From Christensenella sp. UBA2853 (lineage in GTDB: Bacteria > Bacillota > Clostridia > Christensenellales > Aristaeellaceae), in NCBI GenBank assembly GCA_002350845.1, contig DEFL01000081.1, forward strand, positions 736 through 64,735: DNA of 64,000 bases, in the 5' to 3' direction. Each line of letters begins with the position of its first letter. The stretch's first letter is position 1. Shown here piece after piece: positions 43,024 to 51,729 of the stretch. Made by a program: the position numbers and the translations under genes. Below the pieces are notes generated by a model. It searched no databases. It was not told where the DNA came from and saw nothing but the letters and a program-made list of their open reading frames with translations.

Positions 43024-43758
43024 ATGCAGCGCATGACCGTCCATGAGGTCAGCAGGAAGACCGGTGTGAGTATACGCACACTGCATTATTATGATGAGAT
43101 CGGCCTGCTCAGGCCCAGTGAAGTGACGGCGGCAGGATACCGCCTGTATGACGAAGAGGATCTCAAGCGGCTGCAGTCTATCCTGATCTATCGGGAACTG
43201 CAGTTCCCGCTCAGGGCGATCTGCGACATCATGAACAGTCCGGCCTTTGAACGGGAGAGAGCACTCGGTGAGCAGATCCGGCTTCTGGAAATGCGCTGTG
43301 AGCATCTCCGACATCTGATCCGGTTTGCGCGAAGTCTGCAGAACAGGGAGGAAGAGAGCATGAATTTTGAAGCATTTGACACGAAAGAAATGGACGCCTA
43401 TGCAGAAGAAGTGAAAAGAAAATGGGGCGGTACGGATGCGTACAGTGCCTATGAGGAGAAGCGGCGCGGCAGATCCCCGGAGGAAGAGATGAAATATGGA
43501 GAGGGGCTGATGCATGTGCTTGCCGTCTTCGGACAGTTCAGGGACTGCCCGGAGGATGAAGGAGCGCTGGCCCAGGTGGCAGAACTGAAGGAATATATCT
43601 CAGCGCATTTCTATCCCTGCACAACGGAAATCCTGGCAGGGCTGGGAAAAATGTATGTCCAGGATGAACGGATGCGGAAGAGGATTGACGCATGCGGCGG
43701 GGAAGGCACTGCGCAGGCGGCTTCCCGTGCCATTGAAGCTTTCTGCAGAACAAAGTGA
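43024..43758 (+). CDS. MerR-family regulator with a TipAS-type ligand domain
   Basis: A 244-residue protein. The N-terminal MerR domain reads MTVHEVSRKTGVSIRTLHYYDEIGLLRPSEV with a following coiled coil (about 75-115). The C-terminal about 120 residues (YAEEVKRKWGGTDAYSAYEEK, then FYPCTTEILAGLGKMYVQDERM) match the TipAS antibiotic-recognition domain, which traps thiopeptide-like or other multidrug ligands in TipAL. GGAGGAGAG precedes the ATG. No pump gene is adjacent; it appears monocistronic, from its own 19-bp-spacer promoter to a terminator. Confidence 0.95.
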   Translation: MQRMTVHEVSRKTGVSIRTLHYYDEIGLLRPSEVTAAGYRLYDEEDLKRLQSILIYRELQFPLRAICDIMNSPAFERERALGEQIRLLEMRCEHLRHLIRFARSLQNREEESMNFEAFDTKEMDAYAEEVKRKWGGTDAYSAYEEKRRGRSPEEEMKYGEGLMHVLAVFGQFRDCPEDEGALAQVAELKEYISAHFYPCTTEILAGLGKMYVQDERMRKRIDACGGEGTAQAASRAIEAFCRTK

Positions 43759-43766
43759 TGAACCAG

Positions 43767-43797
43767 AACCGGCGGGCGAATGCTCACCGGTTTTTTT
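43767..43797 (+). terminator. Intrinsic terminator of the MerR gene
   Basis: AACCGG-C-GGGC / GCTC-A-CCGGTT around GAAT, followed by seven T's. Confidence 0.85.
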
Positions 43798-43925
43798 CAT
43801 GCGTTTGTTCACACAGAATCTTCACCCAATCTTCAAAAACTCATACTTTGCTTTTCACGCAGGTGCGATAGCATGATCATGCCGGACAGAAAACCGGCAG
43901 AACTCAAGCAGAGAGGTGAATGCGA

Positions 43926-45053
43926 ATGAAGCACCGCGTATGGCGGAATATACTGATCGATATTGTTCTGACGGGGCTGGCCCTGGTTGTCTTTGCCCTG
44001 TTCCACCATGTTCTTCCGCGTCAGCAGGAGAGTGTGGGTATTGTCATTCCCAATCCATACGGGGCGGTGACAGAGGATACGCTGACCGGGGAGACACGGG
44101 AGATGACACTCATCGCTGCCGGACCCACATCCGGCATTGTGACAGATACAGGCAAAAACCTTCTGGCCCGCGGCGGCGGAAAGCAGAACACGCGCAGGAC
44201 GCAGTCCGGAAGCGGTTCTTCCTCAAAAGGCGGAAGCGCACTGACGGAGGAAACGGCAGAAATCCAGGATGAATCGGAAGACACCGTTTCGCTTTCGGAA
44301 AAGTTCGCTGAAATGTATTCCGATGAAATTGTGGAAACCGGGGAGAGCTATCAGAGCTCAGACATCTCCGTTTCCGTAACAGAGCATACAACGGATGACG
44401 GAAGCGTCACGTACTATGTGGCGGACATTTATCTGAAGGATATTACAAGCTTCCAGACGGCCATGGCCGGAAACACCTACGGTGTCGGCTACCGGGATGA
44501 GATCTCCAGCATGGCACAGAAAGCAGACGCACTGGTGGCCGTCAACGGCGACTACTACGGAAATACCAATGAAGGGGTCGTGATCCGCAACGGCGTGATC
44601 TACAGAGCCAATCCAACCAACTGTGATGTCTGCGTTCTCTATTATGACGGCACGATGAAAGTGATGCCCGGATCCTCCTTTTCGATGGAAGAGGCTATTG
44701 CAGACGGTGCCTGGCAGGCATGGACTTTTGGGCCTGCACTGCTCGACGGAAACGGCCAGGCGCTGGACACATTCTCCAGCACAAACAGAATCATTTCCGC
44801 CAATCCGAGGACAGCGATCGGGTACTATGAGCCCGGACACTACTGTCTGGTGGTCGTCGACGGCCGGGGTGACTCGGACGGCATGACGCTCCCGGAACTC
44901 TCACAGCTTTTTGAAGACATGGGCTGCAAGGCAGCCTACAACCTGGACGGCGGCAATTCTTCGATCATGGTCTGGAACGGCGAAGTGATCAATGACCCGT
45001 CAGGCGGAGGACGCGCATCAAGTGATGCCGTGATCATTGCGGAGGTAAACTGA
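43926..45053 (+). CDS. Phosphodiester glycosidase family (NAGPA domain) membrane-anchored protein
   Basis: A 375-residue protein with one N-terminal membrane anchor (about 8-30), a Ser/Gly-rich linker (about 85-125) and an extracellular NAGPA domain (PF09992, about 150-375). Signatures are ALVAVNGDYYGNTNEGVVIRNG, the WTFGPALLDG motif, NPRTAIGYYEPG and AYNLDGGNSSIMVWNG at the active site. Family members cleave sugar-phosphodiester bonds, often in wall polymers or exopolysaccharides. The second ATG (43926) fits GAGAGGTGA best. It leads an operon with a small membrane protein and a carbohydrate-binding protein. Confidence 0.92.
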   Translation: MKHRVWRNILIDIVLTGLALVVFALFHHVLPRQQESVGIVIPNPYGAVTEDTLTGETREMTLIAAGPTSGIVTDTGKNLLARGGGKQNTRRTQSGSGSSSKGGSALTEETAEIQDESEDTVSLSEKFAEMYSDEIVETGESYQSSDISVSVTEHTTDDGSVTYYVADIYLKDITSFQTAMAGNTYGVGYRDEISSMAQKADALVAVNGDYYGNTNEGVVIRNGVIYRANPTNCDVCVLYYDGTMKVMPGSSFSMEEAIADGAWQAWTFGPALLDGNGQALDTFSSTNRIISANPRTAIGYYEPGHYCLVVVDGRGDSDGMTLPELSQLFEDMGCKAAYNLDGGNSSIMVWNGEVINDPSGGGRASSDAVIIAEVN

Positions 45054-45054
45054 A

Positions 45055-45261
45055 ATGAAAAAAGCAGCGACGCTGATTTCCCATAGTGTAATGATTCTGT
45101 CTCTGATGTTTCTTGTGTTCGTGATTCTGGACCAGTTCAATCCCATGATGAATTTTGTCAATAATCAGATTTCAATCGTGCTGCTCATATGCCTGAGCGT
45201 ACTGGGCATTGCACAGAGCATCCTGCAGTGGATGAACGAAGAAAGGAGTTATCGTGTATGA
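45055..45261 (+). CDS. Small two-segment membrane protein
   Basis: A 68-residue protein with two hydrophobic segments (about 9-26 and 37-56) and a charged tail. GGAGG lies in the end of the upstream gene, and its stop overlaps the start of the next (ATGA). I do not recognise a family. Its conserved position between a NAGPA-domain gene and a carbohydrate-binding gene suggests a membrane partner of a surface-polysaccharide system; this is inference. Confidence 0.8.
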   Translation: MKKAATLISHSVMILSLMFLVFVILDQFNPMMNFVNNQISIVLLICLSVLGIAQSILQWMNEERSYRV

Positions 45262-46970
45262 AAAAGCTGATCAGTCTGATTCTTGCCCTGGCCCTGTGCC
45301 TCGGCATGGCAGTGTTCCCGGCCGCAGCTGAGGAGACGCTGGATGTAACGACACTGTATAAAAACAAAGATGTGGACGATACCTGGAGCACAGATGCTGC
45401 CGTCATTACCCTTGAGGGCAGCACAGCCTCCTCGGATGCAGCGGGTGTGGAAATCAGCGGAAACACCGTGAAGATCACCCGCGAAGGCGAGTACATACTC
45501 TCCGGCAGTCTTCAGGGACAGGTGGTCATCGAAGTGGCTGAGACTGAAAAGGTGCACCTGATCCTGAATGGCGTCACCATTGAAAGCGCAGAAGGTCCTG
45601 CGATCTATGAGAAGCTTTCCGATAAACTGATTGTAACGCTGGCCGAAGGCACCGTGAATACACTGAGCGATCAGACCGCGGTTCAGGATGGGGATGACAC
45701 CATCGCAGCGGCCCTGTATGCAGAGGATGATCTGTCCATCAACGGAAAAGGCACTCTCATTGTCAGCGGCAACGCCGGAAACGGCATTCATTCCAAGGCA
45801 GACCTGGTTATCGCAGACGGCACCTATGAGATCACATCAGCCAATGACGGCATCAAGGGACGCAATTCCGTCCTGGTGCTCGCAGGCAGCCTGAAGATTC
45901 AGAGCGCGGCTGACGGGATTGTCAGTACCCGTGACGACAAGGAAGGCAAAGGCTATGTCGTGATTGCCGGCGGTACACTGTCGATCACCACAGGAAGCGG
46001 CGCAGGCACGGTGAATCAGAAAACGATTGCCGGAAGACGGAATATGGGATGGGACTGGGACAGCCAGACCACCTCGGACGGTGACAGCACGTCCATCAAG
46101 GGCATCAAGGCAGCCACGGATCTCACGGTGCTCGGCGGAGAAATTGATATCAATGCAGAGGATGATGCCCTGCATGCAAACCAGATCATGGTGAGCGGCG
46201 GCAACCTTCAGATCCGTACCGGTGATGACGGTCTGCACGGGGACACCGCGATCAGCATCCAGGGCGGCACCATGAATATTGCTCAGAGTTATGAAGGCAT
46301 TGAGAGCACTGCCATTACCATTTCGGGCGGCGCCACCACCGTGAACGCGTCGGATGACGGCGTGAATGCGACCAGCGGCAGCGCGGCCAGCGGATGGAAT
46401 CGTGAGGCTGACGATGGAAGCATGCTGACCATCACGGGCGGAGAACTGTATGTGACGGCCGGCTACGACGGCCTGGACAGCAACGGCGGCATTGCCATCA
46501 CCGGCGGTGTCGTAGGCATTGCGGCGGCGGCCGGCATGGGTGACAGCTATGTGGATGCCAACGGCACCAGCACTGCTACCGGAGGCACGTTGATTATTGC
46601 AACGACTGGAAATGCAGGCTTTTCCGGGGCGACAGTGATGGCTGTTTCCGCATCCGGCAGCGCGGGAAGCGAAATCAGCCTTCTGAAGGGTGACGGTACT
46701 GTGCTGGGCAGCTTTGTCCCGCAGAGCAGCTACAGCGTGGTCCTGGTTGCCTCGTCCGAGCTGGCATCAGGCGATGCGTGTGAAGTACGGGTTCAGAATC
46801 AGACCGTGTACTCTGGTGCGCTGACCGGCACATCCTACAGTGCAGGCGGCTTCGGCGGCCAGGGCGGCGGCTTCGGCGGCCAGGGCGGCGGCTTTGGCGG
46901 TCAGGGCGGCGGCTTTGGTGGTCAGGGCGGCGGCCGCGGTGGCCATAGCGGCGGTCGCGGTGGCTGGTAA
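45258..46970 (+). CDS. Secreted carbohydrate-binding domain protein (Cthe_2159-type) with a Gly-rich tail
   Basis: A 570-residue protein with a signal peptide (cleavage likely after AAA near residue 24). The body is a right-handed beta-helix of the carbohydrate-binding family PF14262 (DUF4353): GEYILSGSLQGQVVIEV, KVHLILNGVTIES, DGIKGRNSVLVLAG, EDDALHANQIMVSGG and similar coils. The family prototype binds cellulose and acidic polysaccharide. The end is a Gly-rich tail with four GGFGGQG repeats, ending RGGW. AAAGGAG precedes the ATG, which overlaps the upstream stop. It probably binds polysaccharide at the cell surface. Confidence 0.92.
   Translation: MKKLISLILALALCLGMAVFPAAAEETLDVTTLYKNKDVDDTWSTDAAVITLEGSTASSDAAGVEISGNTVKITREGEYILSGSLQGQVVIEVAETEKVHLILNGVTIESAEGPAIYEKLSDKLIVTLAEGTVNTLSDQTAVQDGDDTIAAALYAEDDLSINGKGTLIVSGNAGNGIHSKADLVIADGTYEITSANDGIKGRNSVLVLAGSLKIQSAADGIVSTRDDKEGKGYVVIAGGTLSITTGSGAGTVNQKTIAGRRNMGWDWDSQTTSDGDSTSIKGIKAATDLTVLGGEIDINAEDDALHANQIMVSGGNLQIRTGDDGLHGDTAISIQGGTMNIAQSYEGIESTAITISGGATTVNASDDGVNATSGSAASGWNREADDGSMLTITGGELYVTAGYDGLDSNGGIAITGGVVGIAAAAGMGDSYVDANGTSTATGGTLIIATTGNAGFSGATVMAVSASGSAGSEISLLKGDGTVLGSFVPQSSYSVVLVASSELASGDACEVRVQNQTVYSGALTGTSYSAGGFGGQGGGFGGQGGGFGGQGGGFGGQGGGRGGHSGGRGGW
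46845..46928 (+). repeat. Four 21-bp tandem repeats (Gly-rich tail)
   Basis: Four direct units of 21 bp encode GGFGGQG. Units 1 and 2 are identical; units 3 and 4 differ by a few third-position changes. Copy number may vary between strains. Confidence 0.95.
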
Positions 46971-46984
46971 AACGTCAGACATAG

Positions 46985-47015
46985 GGCGGAGAGCATTGCT
47001 TTCCGCCTGTTTTTT
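46985..47015 (+). terminator. Intrinsic terminator of the NAGPA operon
   Basis: GGCGGAGAGC / GCTTTCCGCC with an ATT loop, then TGTTTTTT. Confidence 0.9.
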
Positions 47016-47038
47016 ACTGTGATTGGATGATGGCGGTC

Positions 47039-47067
47039 TTGTCAAGGGCGGATGAAAGTTGTACAAT
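47039..47067 (+). promoter_or_regulatory. Promoter of mscL
   Basis: TTGTCA (47039-47044), 17-bp spacer, TACAAT (47062-47067). Confidence 0.85.
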
Positions 47068-47096
47068 ACAGAAAAAATTTATAGGAGGCCCTGGCT

Positions 47097-47519
47097 ATGT
47101 CAAAAATCAAGGAACTTCTGAATGAATTTAAAGCGTTCGCACTTCGCGGCAATGTCGTGGACATGGCCGTTGGTGTGGTCATCGGTGCTGCCTTCGGTAA
47201 TGTTGTGACAGCATTGGTTGACCTGGCCATCAATCCGATCCTGAACGCACTGCCCAAGGTTGGCGAAGGCGGCGGCACCGGTTTTGTCGGCGCACTGATC
47301 TCCCTGCTCGGCGTGATTGTGAACTTCATCATCACCGCTCTGGTTCTGTTTGCCATCATCAAGGCCGTGAATGCAGCCATGAAGATCACCAAGAAGCCCG
47401 AAGCTCCCAAGGCACCGACCACCAAGAAGTGCCCGTTCTGCTGCTCTGAGATTGCGATCGAAGCGACCCGCTGCCCGCACTGCACGAGCGAGCTCAAATA
47501 TGATCCTGCCAAGAAGTAA
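47097..47519 (+). CDS. mscL: Large-conductance mechanosensitive channel with a C-terminal zinc ribbon
   Basis: MscL is the pentameric channel that opens at high membrane tension and protects against osmotic downshock. The 140-residue protein has the usual N-terminal helix and first segment (ALRGNVVDMAVGVVIGAAFG, pore-lining) and a second segment (ISLLGVIVNFIITALVLFAII). After the cytosolic helix a zinc ribbon follows: CPFC at about 112 and CPHC at about 127 (KKCPFCCSEI, RCPHCTSEL). This extension is absent in E. coli MscL. ATAGGAGG precedes the ATG. Confidence 0.96.
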   Translation: MSKIKELLNEFKAFALRGNVVDMAVGVVIGAAFGNVVTALVDLAINPILNALPKVGEGGGTGFVGALISLLGVIVNFIITALVLFAIIKAVNAAMKITKKPEAPKAPTTKKCPFCCSEIAIEATRCPHCTSELKYDPAKK

Positions 47520-47542
47520 TCTGAGGATTCTGTCATGCAGCA

Positions 47543-47574
47543 AAAAATCCAGGGAGTCGTTTCCCTGGATTTTT
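47543..47574. terminator. Bidirectional intrinsic terminator
   Basis: AAAAATCCAGGGA / TCCCTGGATTTTT with a GTCGTT loop gives T-runs for both convergent genes. Confidence 0.95.
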
Positions 47575-47587
47575 CATATCGATTTTT

Positions 47588-49279
47588 TTATTGTCCCGAA
47601 CGAATCCATGCATAAGCATTGCCGTTGTTTTTGCTGTTGGCCCTGTCGATGCCGCTCAGGCGCAGCTGGGGACAGCAGCCAGGGCAGGGATCCAGGGATG
47701 CATAGGGCGATTTTTCCAGGTCGCCATAAGCAAAGGCAGTCAGCGGCCAGAACTTGCTGTTGACCTGGGGACAGTTCGGGTCAGAGTGAAACTGGCGTCC
47801 GTTGCGGGGATTGTAGTAGAGGGTGTAATCATCGGAAGCAGGGCCGAGAACACGTTCAGACTCTTCCCAGATGATGACCTTGGCACGGTTGCCCGAGCGG
47901 GGGAGATTATCCCAGAGCCACTTGATGCTCACGCCGTTTGAGGATGTCGCGCGCTGGATGCGGATACAGCCGTGAGAGGCTTTTTCGCCCAGATACTGCT
48001 CGCATTTTTCGTAGTGCCTGGTTTTACTTCCGTCTTCTTCCTCGGTAATCGTGCAGGGGACCTCATGCAGAAGGATGCCGTCATTGATGCGGATGCCCAT
48101 GTCGCAGAACAGGGTGCCCGCCCAGAAGCCGCCGGTGTGGGAAATGGCATAGAACTCACCCGCCGGGGTTTCGTTAAACGGCGTATCTCGCCGCGCGAAC
48201 CCGGTGGAACACAGCAGGGTGGAAATCAGGCGGCCGTCCTGAAAGACGAAAACACGCTGCTGCAGCTTATCGATGACAAGGCCGACGTGCTGGGAGACTT
48301 CCTGCGTTTTCAGCCGGCTGGTCTCGATGTAACCGGTAAAGCAGGAGGCAAAGACGCCAACCCGGCTGCCCTCAACCGAGGAGGAATATGCCTCGATCTT
48401 CGTCCATTCCGGGCCTTCCTCAAGAATGTGCACGCCCTGGCTGAGGCAGGTGACTTCACCGGTATATTCCTCGCAGTCGCTTCTGGGGTATTTCCGGATC
48501 TTGACCTGATGGCGTTCACTGCCTTCAATAACGGTCATTGGGGAGATCAGGGCCTGCCAGATTTCGTCCACATCATTGATATTGCCCATCTGCAGGTTCC
48601 ATGAGCAGTGCTCATGGGAACATTCTGTGCCTGCGAGTTCGTTGGGCGTATGAAACACGATATCCTGCACGGGGTGCGGCGGCGCGGGCTCGGGCACCGT
48701 AAGCTCAATCTCCCATGCATCAGAGACGGCACCGAGGGCGTCAATCAGGCGGAAGTCCAGAAGAATCTGGCCGCTGGGCAGGGCTGTGCTCAGTGTCATG
48801 CGGTTGGATCCCGCCTGGGCTTCCATGCGTGCGGCTTCCTCGCCGCCCGGGAATGAGGCAATCAGTGTGCCGGCCGTGTTGACGTCAATATAGGCGGACC
48901 AGTATTCGTCATAGGCTGTCGGCGCATCCACCGAAAGAATCTCCGGAAGGGGACCTGTAACGGTCAGAGGCAGGGAGGCCGTGCCCGAGCCGTCGGTGAG
49001 AAACAGCAGATAACTGCCTTCAGGAACAGAGAGATCGGAGAGAACAACGGTCCCGGTTCCGTTTTCCACACGGGCGGGCAGGGTTTGAATGGCTCTGCCT
49101 TCACTGTCTGTGAGGTAGACCGTTGCGGAAGACGCATCACTCGAGAAGGAAAGCGTCAGGGGCGTTCCGGTATGGCAGACCGCATCTGTGCTGGTCCACG
49201 CAGGCTCTGCGAGCGCGGGAACGATAAAGAGCAAAATCAGAAGCACCAGAAGGCGCAGAAGATAACGCGAGGCAATCAC
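47588..49279 (-). CDS. Secreted L,D-transpeptidase (YkuD domain) with Ig-like and Cys-rich flanks
   Basis: L,D-transpeptidases make 3-3 peptidoglycan cross-links or attach proteins to the wall. The 563-residue protein starts with a signal peptide (hydrophobic core to ALA, about residue 24). About 25-205 are two beta-sandwich-like, bacterial-Ig-type regions. A probable SH3-like segment follows, then the YkuD domain with catalytic Cys438 in SHGCIRI. The last about 90 residues contain HSDPNCP and DPCPGCC, a possible metal-binding tail. The start is GTG at 49279, with GAAAGG very near, so the exact start is uncertain. Confidence 0.9.
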   Translation of the reverse strand: MIASRYLLRLLVLLILLFIVPALAEPAWTSTDAVCHTGTPLTLSFSSDASSATVYLTDSEGRAIQTLPARVENGTGTVVLSDLSVPEGSYLLFLTDGSGTASLPLTVTGPLPEILSVDAPTAYDEYWSAYIDVNTAGTLIASFPGGEEAARMEAQAGSNRMTLSTALPSGQILLDFRLIDALGAVSDAWEIELTVPEPAPPHPVQDIVFHTPNELAGTECSHEHCSWNLQMGNINDVDEIWQALISPMTVIEGSERHQVKIRKYPRSDCEEYTGEVTCLSQGVHILEEGPEWTKIEAYSSSVEGSRVGVFASCFTGYIETSRLKTQEVSQHVGLVIDKLQQRVFVFQDGRLISTLLCSTGFARRDTPFNETPAGEFYAISHTGGFWAGTLFCDMGIRINDGILLHEVPCTITEEEDGSKTRHYEKCEQYLGEKASHGCIRIQRATSSNGVSIKWLWDNLPRSGNRAKVIIWEESERVLGPASDDYTLYYNPRNGRQFHSDPNCPQVNSKFWPLTAFAYGDLEKSPYASLDPCPGCCPQLRLSGIDRANSKNNGNAYAWIRSGQ

Positions 49280-49380
49280 CGCCTTTCAAGCAAGTGGGGA
49301 TGGAAAACTGTCCATGAAAAGGACGTGTCCGATTACAGTATATTCAGATTCCGGAAAGATGCAAATGCAGCAACCTGCCG

Positions 49381-49926
49381 TCAGCTGTTCTGTAGCCTGC
49401 GCGGAAAGACGGCGGGCAGGGAGGGAATGCTCGAAACGACGAGGCGGGCGCACGCTTCCGGAGACTGATCATTGGGAATGACCAGATCGCAGACTCTCTG
49501 GTAGATTTCCATGCGGCGGTTATACATCTCCCGCACGTCCTCCATGCTCTTTCCACGGATCAGGGGCCGCTCCGGGTGCCGCTGCAGCGAGGTCCAGATC
49601 AGGGGAAAGGGCCGGTCGATGAGCAGAATCCATCCGGCGCTGCGCAGGACATCTGCGTTCCGCTCAAAGGTCAGCATGCCCCCGCCGGTGGAAATGACGC
49701 ATGGCGCAAAGGCAGACACAGCGCAGGCGGCCTCGTGCTCGAGATCCCGGAACCGCTGCGGATCCGCCTGATAGAGCTCCTGAACGGTCTGGTGATGCTG
49801 CATGTTCAGGTACTCGTCTGTATCGACAAACGGGACACCCAGAATCCGGGCGGCGCGCCGGCCGATGCGGCTCTTGCCGCTGGATGGAAATCCGCACAGG
49901 ATCAGGGAATGGCTCAGCTGGGACAT
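49381..49926 (-). CDS. aroK: Shikimate kinase
   Basis: AroK phosphorylates shikimate in chorismate synthesis. The 181-residue protein has a P-loop GFPSSGKS, the shikimate-binding VDTDEY (the family D-x-D), the ISTGGGM motif and the lid Arg region RPLIRGKS. GGAGG precedes the ATG. No other aro gene is adjacent. The 100-bp gap to the L,D-transpeptidase shows no clear terminator, so read-through is possible. Confidence 0.96.
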   Translation of the reverse strand: MSQLSHSLILCGFPSSGKSRIGRRAARILGVPFVDTDEYLNMQHHQTVQELYQADPQRFRDLEHEAACAVSAFAPCVISTGGGMLTFERNADVLRSAGWILLIDRPFPLIWTSLQRHPERPLIRGKSMEDVREMYNRRMEIYQRVCDLVIPNDQSPEACARLVVSSIPSLPAVFPRRLQNS

Positions 49927-49958
49927 AGGAATACCTCCAGAGGATGTGCTGCGGCTTG

Positions 49959-49987
49959 ATTGTGGTGCATTGGGGCTCGCATGTCAA
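49959..49987 (-). promoter_or_regulatory. Promoter of aroK
   Basis: Minus strand TTGACA (49987-49982), 17 bp, CACAAT (49964-49959). Confidence 0.8.
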
Positions 49988-50063
49988 GATAAAGGCATGT
50001 GTTCTTCCGGTGTTTTTCAGACCGGAAAGCGTGTTCTTTCCCTGTTTTTGAGGAATGCGGCTA

Positions 50064-50092
50064 TTGTGAGCGCCGCAAGGGCATGATACAAT
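50064..50092 (+). promoter_or_regulatory. Promoter of the tct operon
   Basis: TTGTGA (50064-50069), 17-bp spacer, TACAAT (50087-50092). Confidence 0.8.
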
Positions 50093-50138
50093 CCCGCACA
50101 TATTCCAAACAACATATGATTGAAAGGGGATCAACTCC

Positions 50139-51161
50139 ATGAAGAATCTGGCAAAAAGCATTCTGGCACTGGTCCTGATGATCAGCATGACCGCTGTTTC
50201 GTTTACCGCGCTGGCTGCGGATTATCCTTTCCCCAGTGTGACCATGATTGTGCCCTACGGCGCAGGCGGAACCACTGACCTGATTGGACGCCAGTTTGCG
50301 CTTGCGCTTGGCAAGGTGCTGAATACGACGTTTGTTGTGGAAAACCAGGGCGGTGCTTCCGGCTCCATCGGATGCCAGGCTGCACTGGACGCGGACAAGG
50401 ATGGTTCCGTCGTCCTCTTCACCGCGGAAAGTCTGGGTACCCAGCGTATCATGGACATCAGCAGGATGAGCTATGCGGATTTTGATCCCATCGCGCTGGT
50501 GGCCAACGATCCCAAAGTGATTGTTGTGAACGGCGACTCCAAGTATAATACGATTGATGAGCTGCTTGCAGATATTCAGGCCAAGCCCAATACGGTGCAG
50601 ATGTCCTACACCGGTCCCGGTGGATCCGGCCATGTGCAGGCGCTGATTCTCAATCAGTTTGGATACTATCCGGCCCTGACGGCCTATTCCGGCGGCAATG
50701 ACTGCTACTTTGCTGTGATGAGCGATCAGGTGGTGTTCACCAATTCCAACTATTCCACTGTGGCGGCTCTGATTGAGAGCGGCGACCTGAAAATGCTTGC
50801 TGTGAGCGCGACCGAGCGCATGGAAAAATATCCTGATGTGCCGGCTCTGAGTGAAAAGCTGGAAAACAGTGAAAAGTATCTGTCCATTCCCTATACGCCC
50901 CTCAGTCTTCTGGTGGCCAAGGATGTCCCTGAAGACATCAAGACGACCCTCCGTGCCGCAGCCCAGGAAGCCATCAAGGATCCTGATTTCAACGCATGGA
51001 TGGAGAAAAACAGCGTGGATAAACTCTACGAGAAGTACACGACGCCTGAAGACATCCAGGCCTTCTACAGCAACTGGGAGTCCATGGTGAGCTGGCTGAT
51101 CTATGATGCCGGCGCAGCCGTCTACAGCCCTGAAGAGTTTGGCATTGCACGGGCAGAATAA
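50139..51161 (+). CDS. tctC: Tripartite tricarboxylate transporter substrate-binding protein
   Basis: TctC captures carboxylates outside the cell for the TctAB permease. The 340-residue protein has a signal peptide ending in ALAA (no lipobox). The conserved TctC stretches VTMIVPYGAGGTTDLIGRQF, VVENQGGASGSIG and MSYTGPGGSGHVQALILN are present. The specific substrate cannot be read. AAAGGGG precedes the ATG. A terminator-like hairpin separates it from tctB. Confidence 0.94.
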   Translation: MKNLAKSILALVLMISMTAVSFTALAADYPFPSVTMIVPYGAGGTTDLIGRQFALALGKVLNTTFVVENQGGASGSIGCQAALDADKDGSVVLFTAESLGTQRIMDISRMSYADFDPIALVANDPKVIVVNGDSKYNTIDELLADIQAKPNTVQMSYTGPGGSGHVQALILNQFGYYPALTAYSGGNDCYFAVMSDQVVFTNSNYSTVAALIESGDLKMLAVSATERMEKYPDVPALSEKLENSEKYLSIPYTPLSLLVAKDVPEDIKTTLRAAAQEAIKDPDFNAWMEKNSVDKLYEKYTTPEDIQAFYSNWESMVSWLIYDAGAAVYSPEEFGIARAE

Positions 51162-51175
51162 TCCCGGATGCATCT

Positions 51176-51209
51176 GGAGGGAGGGAAAGCCCCTCTCTCC
51201 GTTTTTTTC
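51176..51209 (+). terminator. Terminator-like hairpin inside the tct operon, after tctC
   Basis: GGAGGGAGGG pairs imperfectly with CCCCTCTCTCC, followed by GTTTTTTT. Partial read-through to tctB is inferred. Confidence 0.8.
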
Positions 51210-51239
51210 TGAGAGCAGGAGAAAGTACAGCTTGAGAAG

Positions 51240-51716
51240 GTGAGAAGTTTGCGCAGATTCCTGAAAACCAGGGCGGACGGCCTGGTGGTGACACTGCTGG
51301 GGATTGCGTTTCTGGCTTACAGTGTGAATCAGTTCAACGCCATGTCCCGGAAAGTGAACTGGATCATGTCGCCCTACCTCTTTCCCATGATTGTCGCCGG
51401 CATGGCCATACTCCTTGGCATCGGCATCATTGTGGAGAGCAGGGGAAAGGATGAAAAGCAGGCGAAAGCAGAATCTGAGGGCGGCAGGAGCACACTCCGC
51501 AAAACACTGGATGTTGTGCTGGTCATTGTGATGGCGGTCCTCTATGATATTGCGCTTCCCTATGCAGGGTTTATTCCTTCGACAGCGGTCTTTCTCGCAA
51601 CGATGGTGTTGTTCCTGGGTGAGCGGAAGTGGTATATCTTCGTACCGGTGGCTGTGCTGACGCCGCTGATTCTGTACGCGATTTTCAGGCTTGGACTCAA
51701 TGTCCGCCTGCCGTAA
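51240..51716 (+). CDS. tctB: Tripartite tricarboxylate transporter small membrane subunit
   Basis: A 158-residue TctB-family protein with four membrane segments (about 16-33, 45-64, 90-107, 114-150) and a charged loop near 68-88. The sequence SPYLFPMIVAG between segments is typical. The start is either GTG at 51240 or TTG at 51249; the latter has the better AAGG spacing. It precedes tctA by 13 bp. Confidence 0.9.
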   Translation: MRSLRRFLKTRADGLVVTLLGIAFLAYSVNQFNAMSRKVNWIMSPYLFPMIVAGMAILLGIGIIVESRGKDEKQAKAESEGGRSTLRKTLDVVLVIVMAVLYDIALPYAGFIPSTAVFLATMVLFLGERKWYIFVPVAVLTPLILYAIFRLGLNVRLP

Positions 51717-51729
51717 AGGAGGGTGAACC

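Noticed and set aside
46845..46928. Short tandem repeats considered as a CRISPR-like array
   Set aside because: There are no spacers; the 21-bp units are contiguous codons of a Gly-rich tail.
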